Assembly: GCA_013076295.1 (NCBI GenBank)
Contig: RQOL01000772.1
Location: 4,741,087 to 4,805,086 of the forward strand
Length of the DNA stretch: 64,000 bases
Source: Sanderia malayensis
Taxonomy: Eukaryota; Cnidaria; Scyphozoa; Semaeostomeae; Pelagiidae
Direction: 5' to 3'
In this document: positions 26,001 through 36,095 of the stretch, in pieces
Layout of the letters: the number at the start of each line of letters is the position of its first letter
How positions within the stretch are numbered: position 1 is the stretch's first letter
Position numbers and translations under genes: made by a program
The notes under the pieces: generated by a model
What the model saw: the letters and a program-made list of their open reading frames with translations, nothing else
What the model was told of the DNA's origin: nothing
Databases searched by the model: none

Positions 26001-27138
26001 ACAGATTCAATATGAAGAATCAAGCCACTGTTTTGAAGATCAAACGAGTACGCGTCACAGATTGCGCAGTTTACACATGCATTGCATCCAACAAATATGG
26101 CAATCTATCATTTGCATATCCACTGAACGTCAAAGGTTGGTTTTGTGCATGCATATGGTGATATTAAGCAATAACTTGCAAAGAATTTCAATGACTTACA
26201 TGTACCGTGAATAATGGCGTTTGTCTGCATTCACAGGCGTTGCTGCGGACCATGCACCAAAGTTTTACGATGTCAACATCATGAAGAGGCAAAAATTCAC
26301 AGTGAGGCCGACGGGGCAGACTGTTCGATTTCGCTGTGAAGCCAAAGGTGATGAACCAATGACGTATAACTGGATCAAAAATGGCAAGGTACTTGTCCAT
26401 AGGAGCAGGAAGAACAGGAAGATTATGGATGTCCATGGATATTCATTGAAGATAAAGAAATTAGAACTCGATGATGCTGGTAATTACACTTGCATTGCGT
26501 CAAACAAACATGGCTCCGCATCATTCAGCTTCTTTCTCAACATGCTACGTAAGTATTGAGTTTTCACCATGTTTTATCCATACTTCTTGATCACAGTGGA
26601 TCTGTCTTATCCCCTGATGAGCTGACAGGCAATTATGTACTCTAAATTTTGATGATATCATTTCATTTATGCAGGTACAAGAGAAGGTGGAAGACCAAAG
26701 GTGAAAACCTACAGGAAACGTGAAGCCAACATTCAACCGTACGTTAAAGCCAAGGTGGGGCAGGATGTCTCTTTGAACTGTATCGAATCAAGGTCCTCAA
26801 CTCTACCCTATGTTGCATGGCATGCATGGGACATGCCCGTTGACAAAGAAGTCGCCCTGGCAACCATTTTCAACAACAACAACAACAGTCCAATCAAACA
26901 AGCCAAAAAACTCTATCGTCATATTGACCCAAAGTTCTACTCATCTTTCATAGTTGAGCCGAATTATGATAATAAAGATCGCGTTTACAGCCCATGGGTC
27001 TACGACGAGACTGTTCCGTATGGACTTCGTTTGAACTTAAAAAATGTGACAATGTCAGATGCCGGAATGTATACTTGTTCTGCATCGAATTATGAGGGCA
27101 ACGATTTGGCCAAATTGTTTCTCATCGTTTATTCATGA
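17040..27138 (+). CDS. Secreted three-Ig FGFRL1-like protein
   Basis: Exons 17040-17121, 25803-26135, 26237-26548 and 26675-27138 join in phase (all phase-1 introns) to give 396 codons plus stop. Exon 1 encodes a short signal peptide (hydrophobic TTCFLLLIRCAFLA). Each following exon carries one Ig domain with its Cys-Cys pair (WLINGME, WIKNGK, and a YTC motif near each end). Domain 2 resembles FGFR/FGFRL1 D2: APKF start, a basic heparin-binding-type patch HRSRKNRK, then DDAGNYTCIASNKHGSA. Domain 3 ends SDAGMYTCSASNYEG as in FGFRL1. FGFRL1 binds FGF and heparan sulfate without kinase activity and normally has a membrane helix. Here the frame stops directly after the third Ig, so a secreted decoy is inferred. 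Additional exons inside the 8.7-kb first intron or an alternative membrane exon downstream cannot be excluded. Confidence 0.8.
17122..22430. other. First part of the long FGFRL1-like intron
   Basis: Starts with a consensus donor (GTAAGT). ORFs here, including 147 codons on the minus strand at 19142-19585, show no domains and no splice-consistent neighbours. A (GA)n microsatellite lies at about 20061-20088. The block ATATTTTGACATTATGTT occurs twice near 18350 and 18422. No gene recognised. Confidence 0.45.
22431..22710. mobile_element. hAT-like MITE
   Basis: About 280 bp with termini CAGTGGCGG and CTGCCACTG, the CAGTG-type ends common in hAT miniature elements. The flanking octamers (TTCACAAC and CCCACAAT) match at five of eight positions, consistent with an old duplication. 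The interior is G/C-rich at both ends. The ORF spanning it is not considered a gene. Confidence 0.5.
23534..25621. mobile_element. Mutator-like foldback element, non-autonomous, with 10-bp target duplication
   Basis: Two arms of about 415 bp (23534-23948 and about 25207-25621) are near-identical inverted repeats starting GGGATGTTCTAATC. They are flanked by perfect direct copies of GTTTTCACAG (23524-23533 and 25622-25631). Long terminal inverted repeats plus a 9-10 bp duplication are the hallmark of Mutator-like elements. The 1.25-kb interior has (GATA)/(GAT)n and (AAT)n microsatellites and no transposase. Each arm carries the same 61-codon ORF, differing by one residue, with a CxxC...H pattern; this identity follows from arm identity and is not evidence of a gene. 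Confidence 0.8.
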
Positions 27139-28135
27139 TGCTAAAATGATAATGATTTTCACTCAAACATTCATGATGCTATGCTGCGTACACAAGATAA
27201 TTATGACATAGTAGAATACACACACACTCTCTCTCTCTCCTGAAATGGCAGATGCAGTGGCAGATGCTTAACATATTATATACAATGTTAAATATTTTAA
27301 CATCTGTCTTACGATTGGTTTTGAAACGCAAACATATTTATAGTTGGCAATTGTTGTTGGTCATAAACATAAACATGTTTTTGTTTTAAAAACGAAACTT
27401 AACTCATTGAATTCTGAGTCCAGAAGCTGACACCCTGGCTTGTATAATCGCGAGTGGATACGTAATTATTATTTACACAGCATTAAAATGAGAAGAACAA
27501 TTTATAGGCTGCTTCATTATCCTCTGCTTAAATGAAAGTAGCTGATATTTTCCTTTCCTTTTGGAATGAAGATTACATTGAACTGTATCGGTATATTTTT
27601 ATGTACTTTAAGCTTGTACATATGCCTTTATTTTATTGCATTATTTTATAATCATTTTGATAATCAAAAACAAGAGAGCATTTCTTTATTTTGTCTGAAT
27701 CCTGAATCATTCCTCAAGAATTTTCGGAAAGAAAGCTGGGCCGCCAGATGAAAATTTTGGTCCGATTTCAAACTGATGCATGCGATAATGTAATCAAAGG
27801 AACCTTGAGGTGACTCGCGACAGATGGCTTTATTTCACTGCATTATCCAGAAAGTGAAGAAAATAATATCAAATTAAAGTCAAACTAACTAATCACAGCA
27901 AAATAACTAATTTTATCAACTATTCACGTTTTTTAACTCCTGGACATAAAATACCCTGGATTTAATTTTCAGGATTGAACGCAGCAAATTAATTAAAAAT
28001 AATTTAAAAAAAACATTTGTTTTGAGACCACTGACTCAAGCATTCATTTTGACTTCGATTTTCGATCTTGTTTCATCAAAGTTAAAAAACTTTTATTTTC
28101 CAAAACAAAAATGAAATACTATAATTGTTGTATTT
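27139..28135. other. Region downstream of the FGFRL1-like gene
   Basis: AT-rich. An ORF at 27566-27751 encodes a membrane-helix-like stretch (IGIFLCTLSLYICLYFIALF) but lacks a convincing splice link to the last Ig exon. A CA/CT microsatellite lies at about 27220-27240. No canonical gene. Confidence 0.35.
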
Positions 28136-28608
28136 GTTGGGGATATGAATCTTGGCCGGTATTGTTCTAAACAATGAAAAATCGAGTAAGTCTGAGCCAA
28201 TCAAAACTTACATCATTGGAGCATGCGTAGAATGTAGTGCAAATGTTTCACATTCCGAGTTCTTAGGCCAAGGTTGTGTTTTTGTTGCACTGAAAGGATT
28301 TCGGATTTCTTCAGGGTTTAGTGTTCCATTGGACCGGTTGGATAGCTTTCTAATTGGTCAGTTAGATGGGGTAGTGGTAGTGAAATGAATACATACGCAG
28401 TTCTCATACAATCCCTTTTTCCGTTTGTGTACTTTAACATTTTAATCTTGCACCGCAGCTCCCCTGTTGCTCGGCGCCATTAAACTTTCACTTTTGTACT
28501 TCGCAAGTTTGAAATTTCGCTTTGTAAAGCCCTACTACGCATGCTCCAATGATTCAAAAACGACGTCATGCCAAATTCCAAAGACTTACTACGGTTCATA
28601 TCCCCAAC
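28136..28608. repeat. MITE with GTTGGGGATATGAA termini
   Basis: The left end GTTGGGGATATGAA is exactly mirrored by TTCATATCCCCAAC at the right end. A second inverted pair inside (CATTGGAGCATGCGTAG and CTACGCATGCTCCAATG) supports a foldable miniature element of about 473 bp. The 78-codon ORF inside is incidental. Confidence 0.65.
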
Positions 28609-28892
28609 AAGTATAGTTGCATAAGCATGCAGCTAGAAAACTTTCTTCTTTTCACCTGATGCTTCCAACAACGTCTCCGTGCGTGATCGTGTTCGTGGTC
28701 CCTCCCTGTCACAGCGTGTGTAATATTATTCAATTTTTTCAATTTGTTTCCATTTTGCAAATAATCCCAAATCAATCCCAGAATTGCCACCCATTCCCAA
28801 ATTTGATTTTCAATCCCAAGAGCTTTCAAACATCCCTAAAAGTTGGGATTGAAAAATCCCACATGGCAACCCTGAAAGGTAATTTCTATGAT

Positions 28893-29160
28893 ATCCCGAA
28901 ACGTTGAAGTCATACATATCCTATAGGAGCTATATTTACTATATCTACACGTATGCACAAATATATCATAGAATGTACTGTATCCTCTATACATTATGTA
29001 CATTGCATCTTCACAGCAACGTCGTTCTTATATGACATTATGTGACTCCAACAATGTTTTGGTACCCTTCAGGATATATATGACTTTAGCTGGACCCTTA
29101 GCTCCTATAGAATCAGATCAGGATATGTATGACTTCAACGTTTCAGGACCTTATAGGATG
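28893..29160. repeat. Hairpin repeat upstream of PGAM5
   Basis: GAAACGTTGAAGTCATACAT near 28900 is inverted as ATGTATGACTTCAACGTTTC near 29130. Repeated CTCCTATAG/CTATAGGAG blocks lie inside. It resembles a small foldback element. It sits about 370 bp before the PGAM5 start codon. Confidence 0.5.
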
Positions 29161-29530
29161 CATACATACATCGGGGACTAACCCTGGACTAACCCCCTGA
29201 AAGAAATTCGTGACCCAAAAACAAGAGGAACGAGCATGCGTAGTAAGGAGAGTCCAAAGTGCGATTATTTTTGTGGACACATGTTTTTTTCTGGTGGAGG
29301 TGGATTTGATCATATCACAGTTTTATATTTTAGGAAAAGATACAATATAATACCCACCATAGCGCAGCTTATACTGAGAAAAAGCGAAAATTATAACTTT
29401 CTCGACTTTATCAAGGCTATCAATGACCTAGCTGTAGAGTTGACTGGACAGATGATGGCATTATAAGCACAAAGATAAGGCCTATCACAGGTAATAACAG
29501 GCCTATTTTGGGACGCGATACCCGGCAAAT

Positions 29531-30876
29531 ATGGCAAGGCTCCGTACCTCTTTTGGAAGGTTTCTTACTCTTGGTGGCTTAGCAGCTGCTTCAGGATCTA
29601 TTGTTGCTTACCATTCGCTTGTTAAGGAGAAAACCGAAGCACGGTCAGTTGCGGAGAATCCAACTCAAAACGAAAATGTCAAATCGCAAACACAGTGGGA
29701 CTCGGACTGGGATAAACGGGAGAACTTTGGCTTAAAGAATAAAATAGTAGCTAAAAATATAACCGCTAAACAAGAAAAGATCCTAGAAGATGTAATTGCG
29801 GAGGAAAGCGCGAAAGAACCACTGAAAAATAATAAAAGGTTGCCAAAAGCTACCAGGCATTTATATCTCATCAGGCATGGCCAATACAATCGTGGAGAAA
29901 CTGACGAACAAAGAAAATTAACGGAATTAGGAAGGTATAATTGGCAATTAAATAATACCCAATGAGTTGGCAAGATATCTATAATCTACTCTACAAGCAG
30001 ATAAACATTGCCTATGGTATGCCTGGAAGTGCTAAGTGTTGCACAAAACTGTAGCATTTATTGTCTTTATCATTTTAGATTGCAGGCAAAGAATACTGGG
30101 GATCGGTTGAAGTCATTGAATAAAAAATTTGATAAGATTGTGTATTCAACAATGACTAGGGCCAAGGAAACAGCTGAACTTATAAGCAAATCTTTACCAG
30201 ATGTAGAATGTGATAGTTGCTCATTATTAAGAGAGGGTGCACCATGTCCACCAGAGCCAAGTTCATCAAGTTCATGGAACCCAGAAACATGGGTGAGTCA
30301 TGTGTTTGGGAAACATTTGCCTGGTCAGAGCTAGAATGTTTGCCCTTTCATAATTGGAACTTTTTTGAAAATCAAAATTTGCTCTTTCAGAGCTGGAACC
30401 ACCCGAGGAACATGCTTTGCCCACGTTGTTTGAAGTCACTAATCTAATCATATGCTTTGCTAACAGGAATTTTATCAAGATGGATCAAGAATAGAAGCTG
30501 CATTTCGTAAATATTTCCACAGAGCACCACCAGAACAGCTTGATGATAGCCATGAGCTCATTGTTTGTCATGCTAATGTCATAAGATATTTTGTGTGCAG
30601 GTAGAAGCAGCTTGTTTTTTAAAAGCTTTGGGACACCTTAAGCTTGTCTTCAATTATGGCAATGATATCATTGATTAACACAGGTGTAATGAACTGATTA
30701 CATAATTGATTTGTTTTCAACACAGGGCATTGCAATTTCCACCTGAGGGATGGCTGAGAATGAGCATAGCAAATTGTGGATTAACAACAATTACAATTCG
30801 TCCTAACGGCCGTGTCAGTTTGAAATCTCTTGGTGATGCAGGACATCTTCCTCCAGATCAAATTACTTTTAAATAG
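29531..30876 (+). CDS. PGAM5: PGAM5 mitochondrial serine/threonine phosphatase
   Basis: Exons 29531-29934, 30079-30292, 30467-30600 and 30726-30876 join in phase to 300 codons plus stop (human long form 289). The N-terminus has a single membrane helix (about residues 11-30) that anchors PGAM5 in mitochondria. The multimerisation motif WDSDWDKRE lies at 56-64. The phosphoglycerate-mutase-family catalytic RHG (LIRHGQY) has its histidine at 116; then come [10 protein letters not shown], the [12 protein letters not shown] loop, [13 protein letters not shown] [20 protein letters not shown] and RPNGRV. PGAM5 dephosphorylates mitochondrial targets such as FUNDC1 and links KEAP1/NRF2 to mitophagy; that role comes from the family. 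The ATG at 29531 is the start because it gives the membrane segment. Introns are short (about 125-175 bp). Confidence 0.95.
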
Positions 30877-31349
30877 TATAACATAATAATTCCCTTACAT
30901 TGTGTTGTAGTTGTTCATACTTGTCTGAGATTAGCATTTATCCAAATGGATGAACAGATAACCCTGTCAATAACTGAACCTTATTGTATAAATCTTTGTA
31001 CAAAGCCTGCTTTCCTGATATAAATATAATGCTATTCAAATTTCTTTAAAATCTAATTCCTGTTTCCATATACCTTGATTCATTGCATGTTAACTTTTAA
31101 ACATAGTTTAAGATGTTTGCACTTGTATTTATAATGTATGCCTTTATATTTCATTTTCCTCCTACTTTTATAGCGATATCATCCATAAATAACACGGTCA
31201 AAACTAGAATAACATGGTATCAAATTTTATTGCCTGAGAATGGTTTTTCTCTTTCTTCAATTTTCACTGAAGCAGAAGAATGTTTTTCGGAGCTTTCTCT
31301 TCTCAATCCATCTTTTTGGCCAGATTGAGATTTTATTTCCATAATCCGA
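30877..31349. other. PGAM5 3' flank
   Basis: AT-rich probable 3' UTR and spacer. I see no clear AATAAA close to the stop codon. No further gene is visible before the LINE remnant begins near 31350. Confidence 0.3.
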
Positions 31350-31664
31350 TATGGAAATGAAGAGACGATCACAAGCCGGATGGATAGCATTTTATAAACA
31401 TAAAACGTCTTCTTAGAAAAGACAATTCCGATCTGTTTGAAGAGGAAAATTTTTGATCAATGTGTATTACCGTCAATGACATACGGTAGTGAAACGTGGA
31501 CTATGACCAAGAAAATGGAACAGAAGCTACAAACAACTCAGAGAAGCATGGAGAGAATGATGACCGGGTACAGTAGGAGAGACAAAAAAACAAACGTTTG
31601 GATCCAACAGCAAAGTGAAGTTAGGGATGTCATCACAACGGCGAAGTCGATCAAATGGCGATGG
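31350..31664 (+). mobile_element. LINE reverse-transcriptase C-terminal fragment, left half
   Basis: Codes, with an early frameshift, for the post-catalytic part of an RTE/CR1-like LINE polyprotein: RRSQAGWIAFYKHKT, then KRKIFDQCVLPSMTYGSETW and MTKKMEQKLQTTQRSMERMM. The frame is broken off at 31664 after KWRW by an inserted element. The remaining C-terminus resumes at 35379. Left boundary approximate. Confidence 0.85.
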
Positions 31665-31756
31665 TACCGTGGCTGATTTGGAAAAAATGCCGCGTTTTTT
31701 GGAACAGCGCGGTGAAATGTGCGGCCGCACTTTGTAATATGCGGCCGCATCTTTAA

Positions 31757-34661
31757 TAGACAGGGCATATAGTCTAACAATCTAACAAAGTGCCTAATGT
31801 TTGTTTTCTCGATTGATTCTGATAGATATGATGGTAAGCTTCAAAATTACACTTGGTACCTTTCCGAAAATTGCCCCAAAGTCACATGACTGATGACGTC
31901 ATTTTTCGGAAAATTTTTGGGCCTAATCGTTCATAACTTTTTTGTTGTTCATCTTAGGTCAAAATAAATTTCTGTTATAGGCTCTACGTTGGAAGAGCTT
32001 TCGAATGGTATATAGTTTTTTATATTTTGCCGATATTTATATTTTGGTCACGTGACCTGGTCAATAACTCTAATAATCGCAAAAATTGCAATTCACGCTC
32101 AAACCACGGCTTCCAATGGAGGAATTTTTATTTATGTAAAAGTACCCCCAAATAGCTGTGGGTACACCTCCATCAGGCCATAGACATGCGGCTGGCGCGA
32201 TGACAAATGTCAGATAATTGAAATTACCGGGTGCGCCAGAACATAATATACACGTTTGAAGAGACATGGTGATGCCAATGTCGGTTTTTGGACATCTAAC
32301 TTTACTAGACATTATCTAATGTGTTTTTAAGATACCCCAAGCTTTAAGTTTACTCTTTGGACAATGCGTTTGAGAAATAAGTCCAACTTTCTGTTGTAAA
32401 GATGTTGAGAAATAGCTCTGCAAATGTCTCTACTTTTCCTTGTGCACCCGGTGTATGCCTATAAATGTGCGAAATTTCAGTATATCACTTTTTTTATCTC
32501 CGTCAAAAGAATTTCACGTTCATGGCATGTAGTCGTTATCTGAAGAAGTGATCAATTGACTGTCTGCTGTAGAAAAGTCGCTTTGCCACCCCGATAACCT
32601 CTCATTATCAGTGGTGGTAGATACATGTCCAGCTTTGAACGCAGTAGATTCCTCGCTCGGCATGTCAGAAAGGCATATTGACTATCGATTTTTTTTCGCC
32701 GTGGTGGTATATTGAGGCATCTGGCTCTGTATGGTAGATTGACTCTTCAGTAGCTTGGTCGGCTTTCCTGTATTTCTTCTTATATCATATATCGTAGAAA
32801 GGCTTCGAGAAAATGTTTGTCAGGTGCTTCTTCAGTTGCGCGCAATAAATGGCGGCGACACGACAGCATATAAATTAAATGTCGGAAGGATTAGAATTTT
32901 TAAGGAAATCGCAAAGAATAAAAAATTTTTAGAATCAATTGAAAACTTAAGCAAATCAAAAGACTTTTGTGAAAGCGTCGTTGATGCAAAGCAATTCACA
33001 CAAATCATTATGTACAGTGGGCAAGAAAACGAAAGCCATGTTGACACACGAGTTCACTTATACAAAAACATGAAAACAAAATCATCTGCATCCATACTGG
33101 TGGATCCAGATTCCATGACGGTGAAAATTAAGTTCGTACACATGCAGTTAAGAATTTTAAAATGTTACATCATTCCAATCATTACATATGGTTCCGAGTG
33201 CTGGACAGTATCTTCTACGATGATGAGGAAGCGAATCGAAGCTTCAGAAATGTGGTTTATTGGACGAATGCTAACAATATCCTGGACATGACATGTCAGC
33301 AATGAGGACACACTGCAGATAGCAAAAACGCAAAGATCGTTGTGGAAAGACATTAGAGAAAGGAAAAGAAAGTTTATAGGTCATGTGATACGGAAAGAAG
33401 AGTTGGAACAAATTGTAATGACAGGAAAGATTCAAGGCAAGAAAGCGAGAGGAAGGCAGATAAAAATGATGTTACCATCCATGGCAAAGGATTATATGAT
33501 ATGATGACAACAAATGGCATTCTACATGCGGCAAAATATCGAAGAAAAAAGGAAGACCATGACCACTTACGCCCATGATGGTCATGGTACCTAGAGAGAG
33601 ACACATGCAGTGCTACTCGTAGCTTCGATGCTCAGACGCACAGGTACCTCGATTAGCCGACCAAGCTACTGAAGAGTCAATCTGCCATACAGAGCCAGAT
33701 GCCTTAATATACCACAACGGCGAAAAAAATCGATAGTTGATATGCCTTTCTGATATGCCGAGCGAGGAATCTACTGCGTTCAAAGCTGGACATGTATCTA
33801 GCACCATTGATAGCGAAAGGCTATCGGGGTAGCAAAGCGACGTTTCTACAACAGACAGTCAATTGATCACTTCTTCAGATAACGACTACATGCCATGAGC
33901 GTGAAATTTTTTTGACGGAGATAAAAAAAGTGATATACTGAAATTTCGCACATTTATAGGCATACACCGGGTGCACAAGGAAAAGTAGAGACATTTGCAG
34001 AGCTATTTCTCAACATCTTTACAACAGAAAGTTGGACTTATTTCTCAAACGCATTGTCCAAAGAGTAAACTTAAAGCTTGGGGTATCTTAAAAACACATT
34101 AGATAATGTCTAGTAAAGTTAGATGTCCAAAAACCGAAATTGGCATCACCATGTTTCTTCAAACGTGTATATTATGTTCTGGCGCACCCGGTAATTTCAA
34201 TTATCTGACATTTGTCATCGCGCCAGCCGCATGTCTATGGCCTGATGGAGGTGTACCCACAGCTATTTGGGGGTACTTTTACATAAATAAAAATTCCTCC
34301 ATTGGAAGCCGTGGTTTGAGCGTGAATTGCAATTTTTGCGATTATTAGAGTTATTGACCAGGTCACGTGACCAAAATATAAATATCGGCAAAATATAAAA
34401 TACTATATATCATTCGAAAGCTCTTCCCACGTAGAGCCTATAACAGAAATTTATTTTGACCTAAGATGAACAACAAAAAAGTTATGAACGATTAGGCCCA
34501 AAAATTTTCCGAAAAATGACGTCATCAGTCATGTGACTTTGGGGCAATTTTGGGAAAGGTACCAAGTGTAATTTTGAAGCTTACCATCATATCTATCAGA
34601 ATCAAGCGAGAAAACAAACATTAGGCACTTTGTTAGATTGTTAGACTATATGCCCTGTCTA
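31757..34661. mobile_element. Foldback element with about 1-kb inverted arms, nested in the preceding element
   Basis: The left arm 31757-32764 is the inverse of the right arm 33655-34661 with few differences; ends are TAGACAGGGCATATAGTC. A TA may be the target duplication. Each arm holds the same 80-codon ORF (32070-32312 minus, 34106-34348 plus), which lacks recognised domains and is likely incidental. The spacer 32765-33654 is unrelated to the arms. A diverged relative of the arm lies at 55275. Confidence 0.88.
32765..33654 (+). mobile_element. Foldback spacer with fragment of a second LINE
   Basis: A 178-codon ORF (32755-33291) reads into LINE C-terminal sequence: RILKCYIIPIITYGSECW, EASEMWFIGRMLTISWT, then past a stop the same frame continues HVSNEDTLQIAKTQRSLW and RKFIGHVIRKEELE. 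This is a different LINE from the one at 31350/35379. The first half of the ORF (about 32840-33120) is Lys/Ser-rich and unidentified. All of it is presumed dead cargo captured between the foldback arms. Confidence 0.75.
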
Positions 34662-34850
34662 TAATGTACGGCCGCACATTTCACCGCGTTTTTCACCGCG
34701 CTTTTCACTGCGCTTTTCACCGCGTACTAGAAAATTATAGTTCCCCATTCCAGTCCGCAATTTACTAATGCTGGTCTGTAATATTGATCATATGTATTGT
34801 GCGGCCGCATGTTGCAAAGTGCATGTTACACCCATAGACTGGTTACACCG

Positions 34851-35072
34851 CATGTTACACCCAGTCAGTAAATTGCAACCCTGCAAAAACCAAGCACAAA
34901 TAGCAGCATTTCTGATTGCTGACCAGAATCAGAAATGCTGTTTGCTTCATCGTGTTCACGTTCGCGTTCTTCTGCCATTTTCTTTTCCCACGAGGCCACG
35001 AGGAACGCTGGGTGCAACTGTATTTGTGCTTGGTTTTTGCAGGGTTGCAATTTACTGACTGGGTGTAACATG
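34851..35072. repeat. Small palindromic element with 52-bp perfect arms
   Basis: The arm 34851-34902 (CATGTTACACCCAGTCAGTA...) is exactly inverted at 35021-35072. Inside is another hairpin, CAGCATTTCTGATT with AATCAGAAATGCTG (34904-34940). It lies inside the 3.7-kb element, outside the 1-kb-arm foldback. Overlapping ORFs are palindrome artefacts. Confidence 0.8.
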
Positions 35073-35378
35073 AAACTCCCATTGAAATACCCAATTAAAG
35101 TCATTTTGAGGACCAAAAAAGTAGATTTGCGAGAAAAATCATCGTGCAATAAAACAGCCGCCATTCTCATAACAACGCGGCAAAAAGCGCGGTGAAATAT
35201 GCGGCCGCACATTGTAAAGTGAGGCCTTACATGCCACAGCGTTTTTGATAAAAAAAGCGGTGAAATGTGCGGCCGCACTTTACAATGTGCGGCCGCACAT
35301 TACAAAATGCGGCCGCATATTTCACCGCGCTTTTCCAAAAAACGCGGCATTTTTTCCAAATCAGCCACGGTACGATGG

Positions 35379-35617
35379 GCTGGCCATGTAGCCCGCATGG
35401 AAGATGAAAGATGGACACGACTGACCACCGAATGGCAACCGATACACGGAAAAAGAGCACGTGGAAGGCCGAAAATAAGATGGAGAGATGAACTGGTGCA
35501 CATGACTAAGACAATAGCATGGAAGAGAATAGCGAAGAACAGGACGAGTGGCAAACTTTGGGAGAGGTCTTTGCCCAGCAGTGGGACGTCACAGACTAAT
35601 GATGATGATGATGATGA
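35379..35617 (+). mobile_element. LINE C-terminal fragment, right half with (GAT)n tail
   Basis: Resumes the LINE frame interrupted at 31664: AGHVARMEDERWT, HGKRARGRPKIRWRDEL, then WERSLPSSGTSQT, followed by (GAT)n from about 35599. A simple trinucleotide tail is typical of RTE-type LINE 3' ends. With the left half it marks the pre-insertion host sequence. Confidence 0.85.
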
Positions 35618-35811
35618 ATCCCTCAATCAGCGGACACACGTGGAAAACGAACAGTAAAATTGTTCCCATTGGTGTCCGTTATATGGAAGTTCCGATGTAT
35701 GTGTGGATAATTCTTGAAATTCTTCTGTCAAAGCTTCCAAAATGATGAGGTCGGAGAAACTGACTAATTTGTCCTTGATGTCCACAACGGAACCAATCAA
35801 GCACTTGCATG

Positions 35812-36095
35812 ATCGCCCCCCTCTATTAACCGCCCAGGGTGGTTAATAGAATCCTTAAATTTTCACTGTTTGGTTCAAATAATAAGATAACAATATCACC
35901 AGTTGAATTTGATCTTGACTGCTTGATATTGAATAATATTCGGAACCATATAACATTATTCTTTTGTTTTTGATGTTGTTTGATTTCAAAATATTAGGAT
36001 TGTGAAATAAGCGCCCCCTCTTTTAAGCGCCCACCCAATTTTGCAAAATATTTAATAAGCGCCCGGGCGCTTACTAGAGGAAATGCGGTATTTTT
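35812..36095. repeat. CGCCC-family MITE copy
   Basis: Starts with CGCCCCCCTCTATTAACCGC modules and ends GCGCTTACTAGAGGAAATGC. The interior shares CACCAGTTGAATTTGATCTT with the copy at 37401. The ends are more diverged than those of the copies at 42468 and 54101. Confidence 0.55.

Larger units (their letters stand above)
31665..35372. mobile_element. 3.7-kb inverted-repeat transposon with GCGGCCGC subterminal arrays and 6-bp target duplication
   Basis: Perfect termini: TACCGTGGCTGATTTGG at the left, inverted at the right, with identity extending at least 39 bp. Flanked by direct CGATGG (31659-31664 and 35373-35378). Removing the element and one CGATGG restores the LINE codons KWRW-AGHVARM in frame, which proves the boundaries. 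Subterminal regions carry GCGGCCGC at 31721, 31741, 34801, 35201, 35269, 35289 and 35309, several spaced exactly 20 bp apart. No transposase ORF of its own was found, so it is non-autonomous. Superfamily unknown to me; a 6-bp duplication occurs in several groups. Confidence 0.88.

Noticed and set aside
27566..27751. Membrane-helix-like ORF as a last exon of the FGFRL1-like gene
   Set aside because: The preceding exon already ends in a stop, and only a poor donor (GTTTAT) could bypass it; AT-rich DNA often gives such hydrophobic frames.
32070..34348. Identical 80-codon ORFs in both foldback arms
   Set aside because: They are the same arm sequence read twice; no domain, and identity follows from the inverted repeat.
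34865..35278. 137-codon minus ORF and overlapping frames
   Set aside because: Produced by the perfect palindrome and GCGGCCGC arrays; composition tracks the repeats.
35201..35316. Evenly spaced repeats that could be mistaken for a CRISPR array
   Set aside because: 20-bp period with no distinct spacers, located at the end of a eukaryotic transposon.
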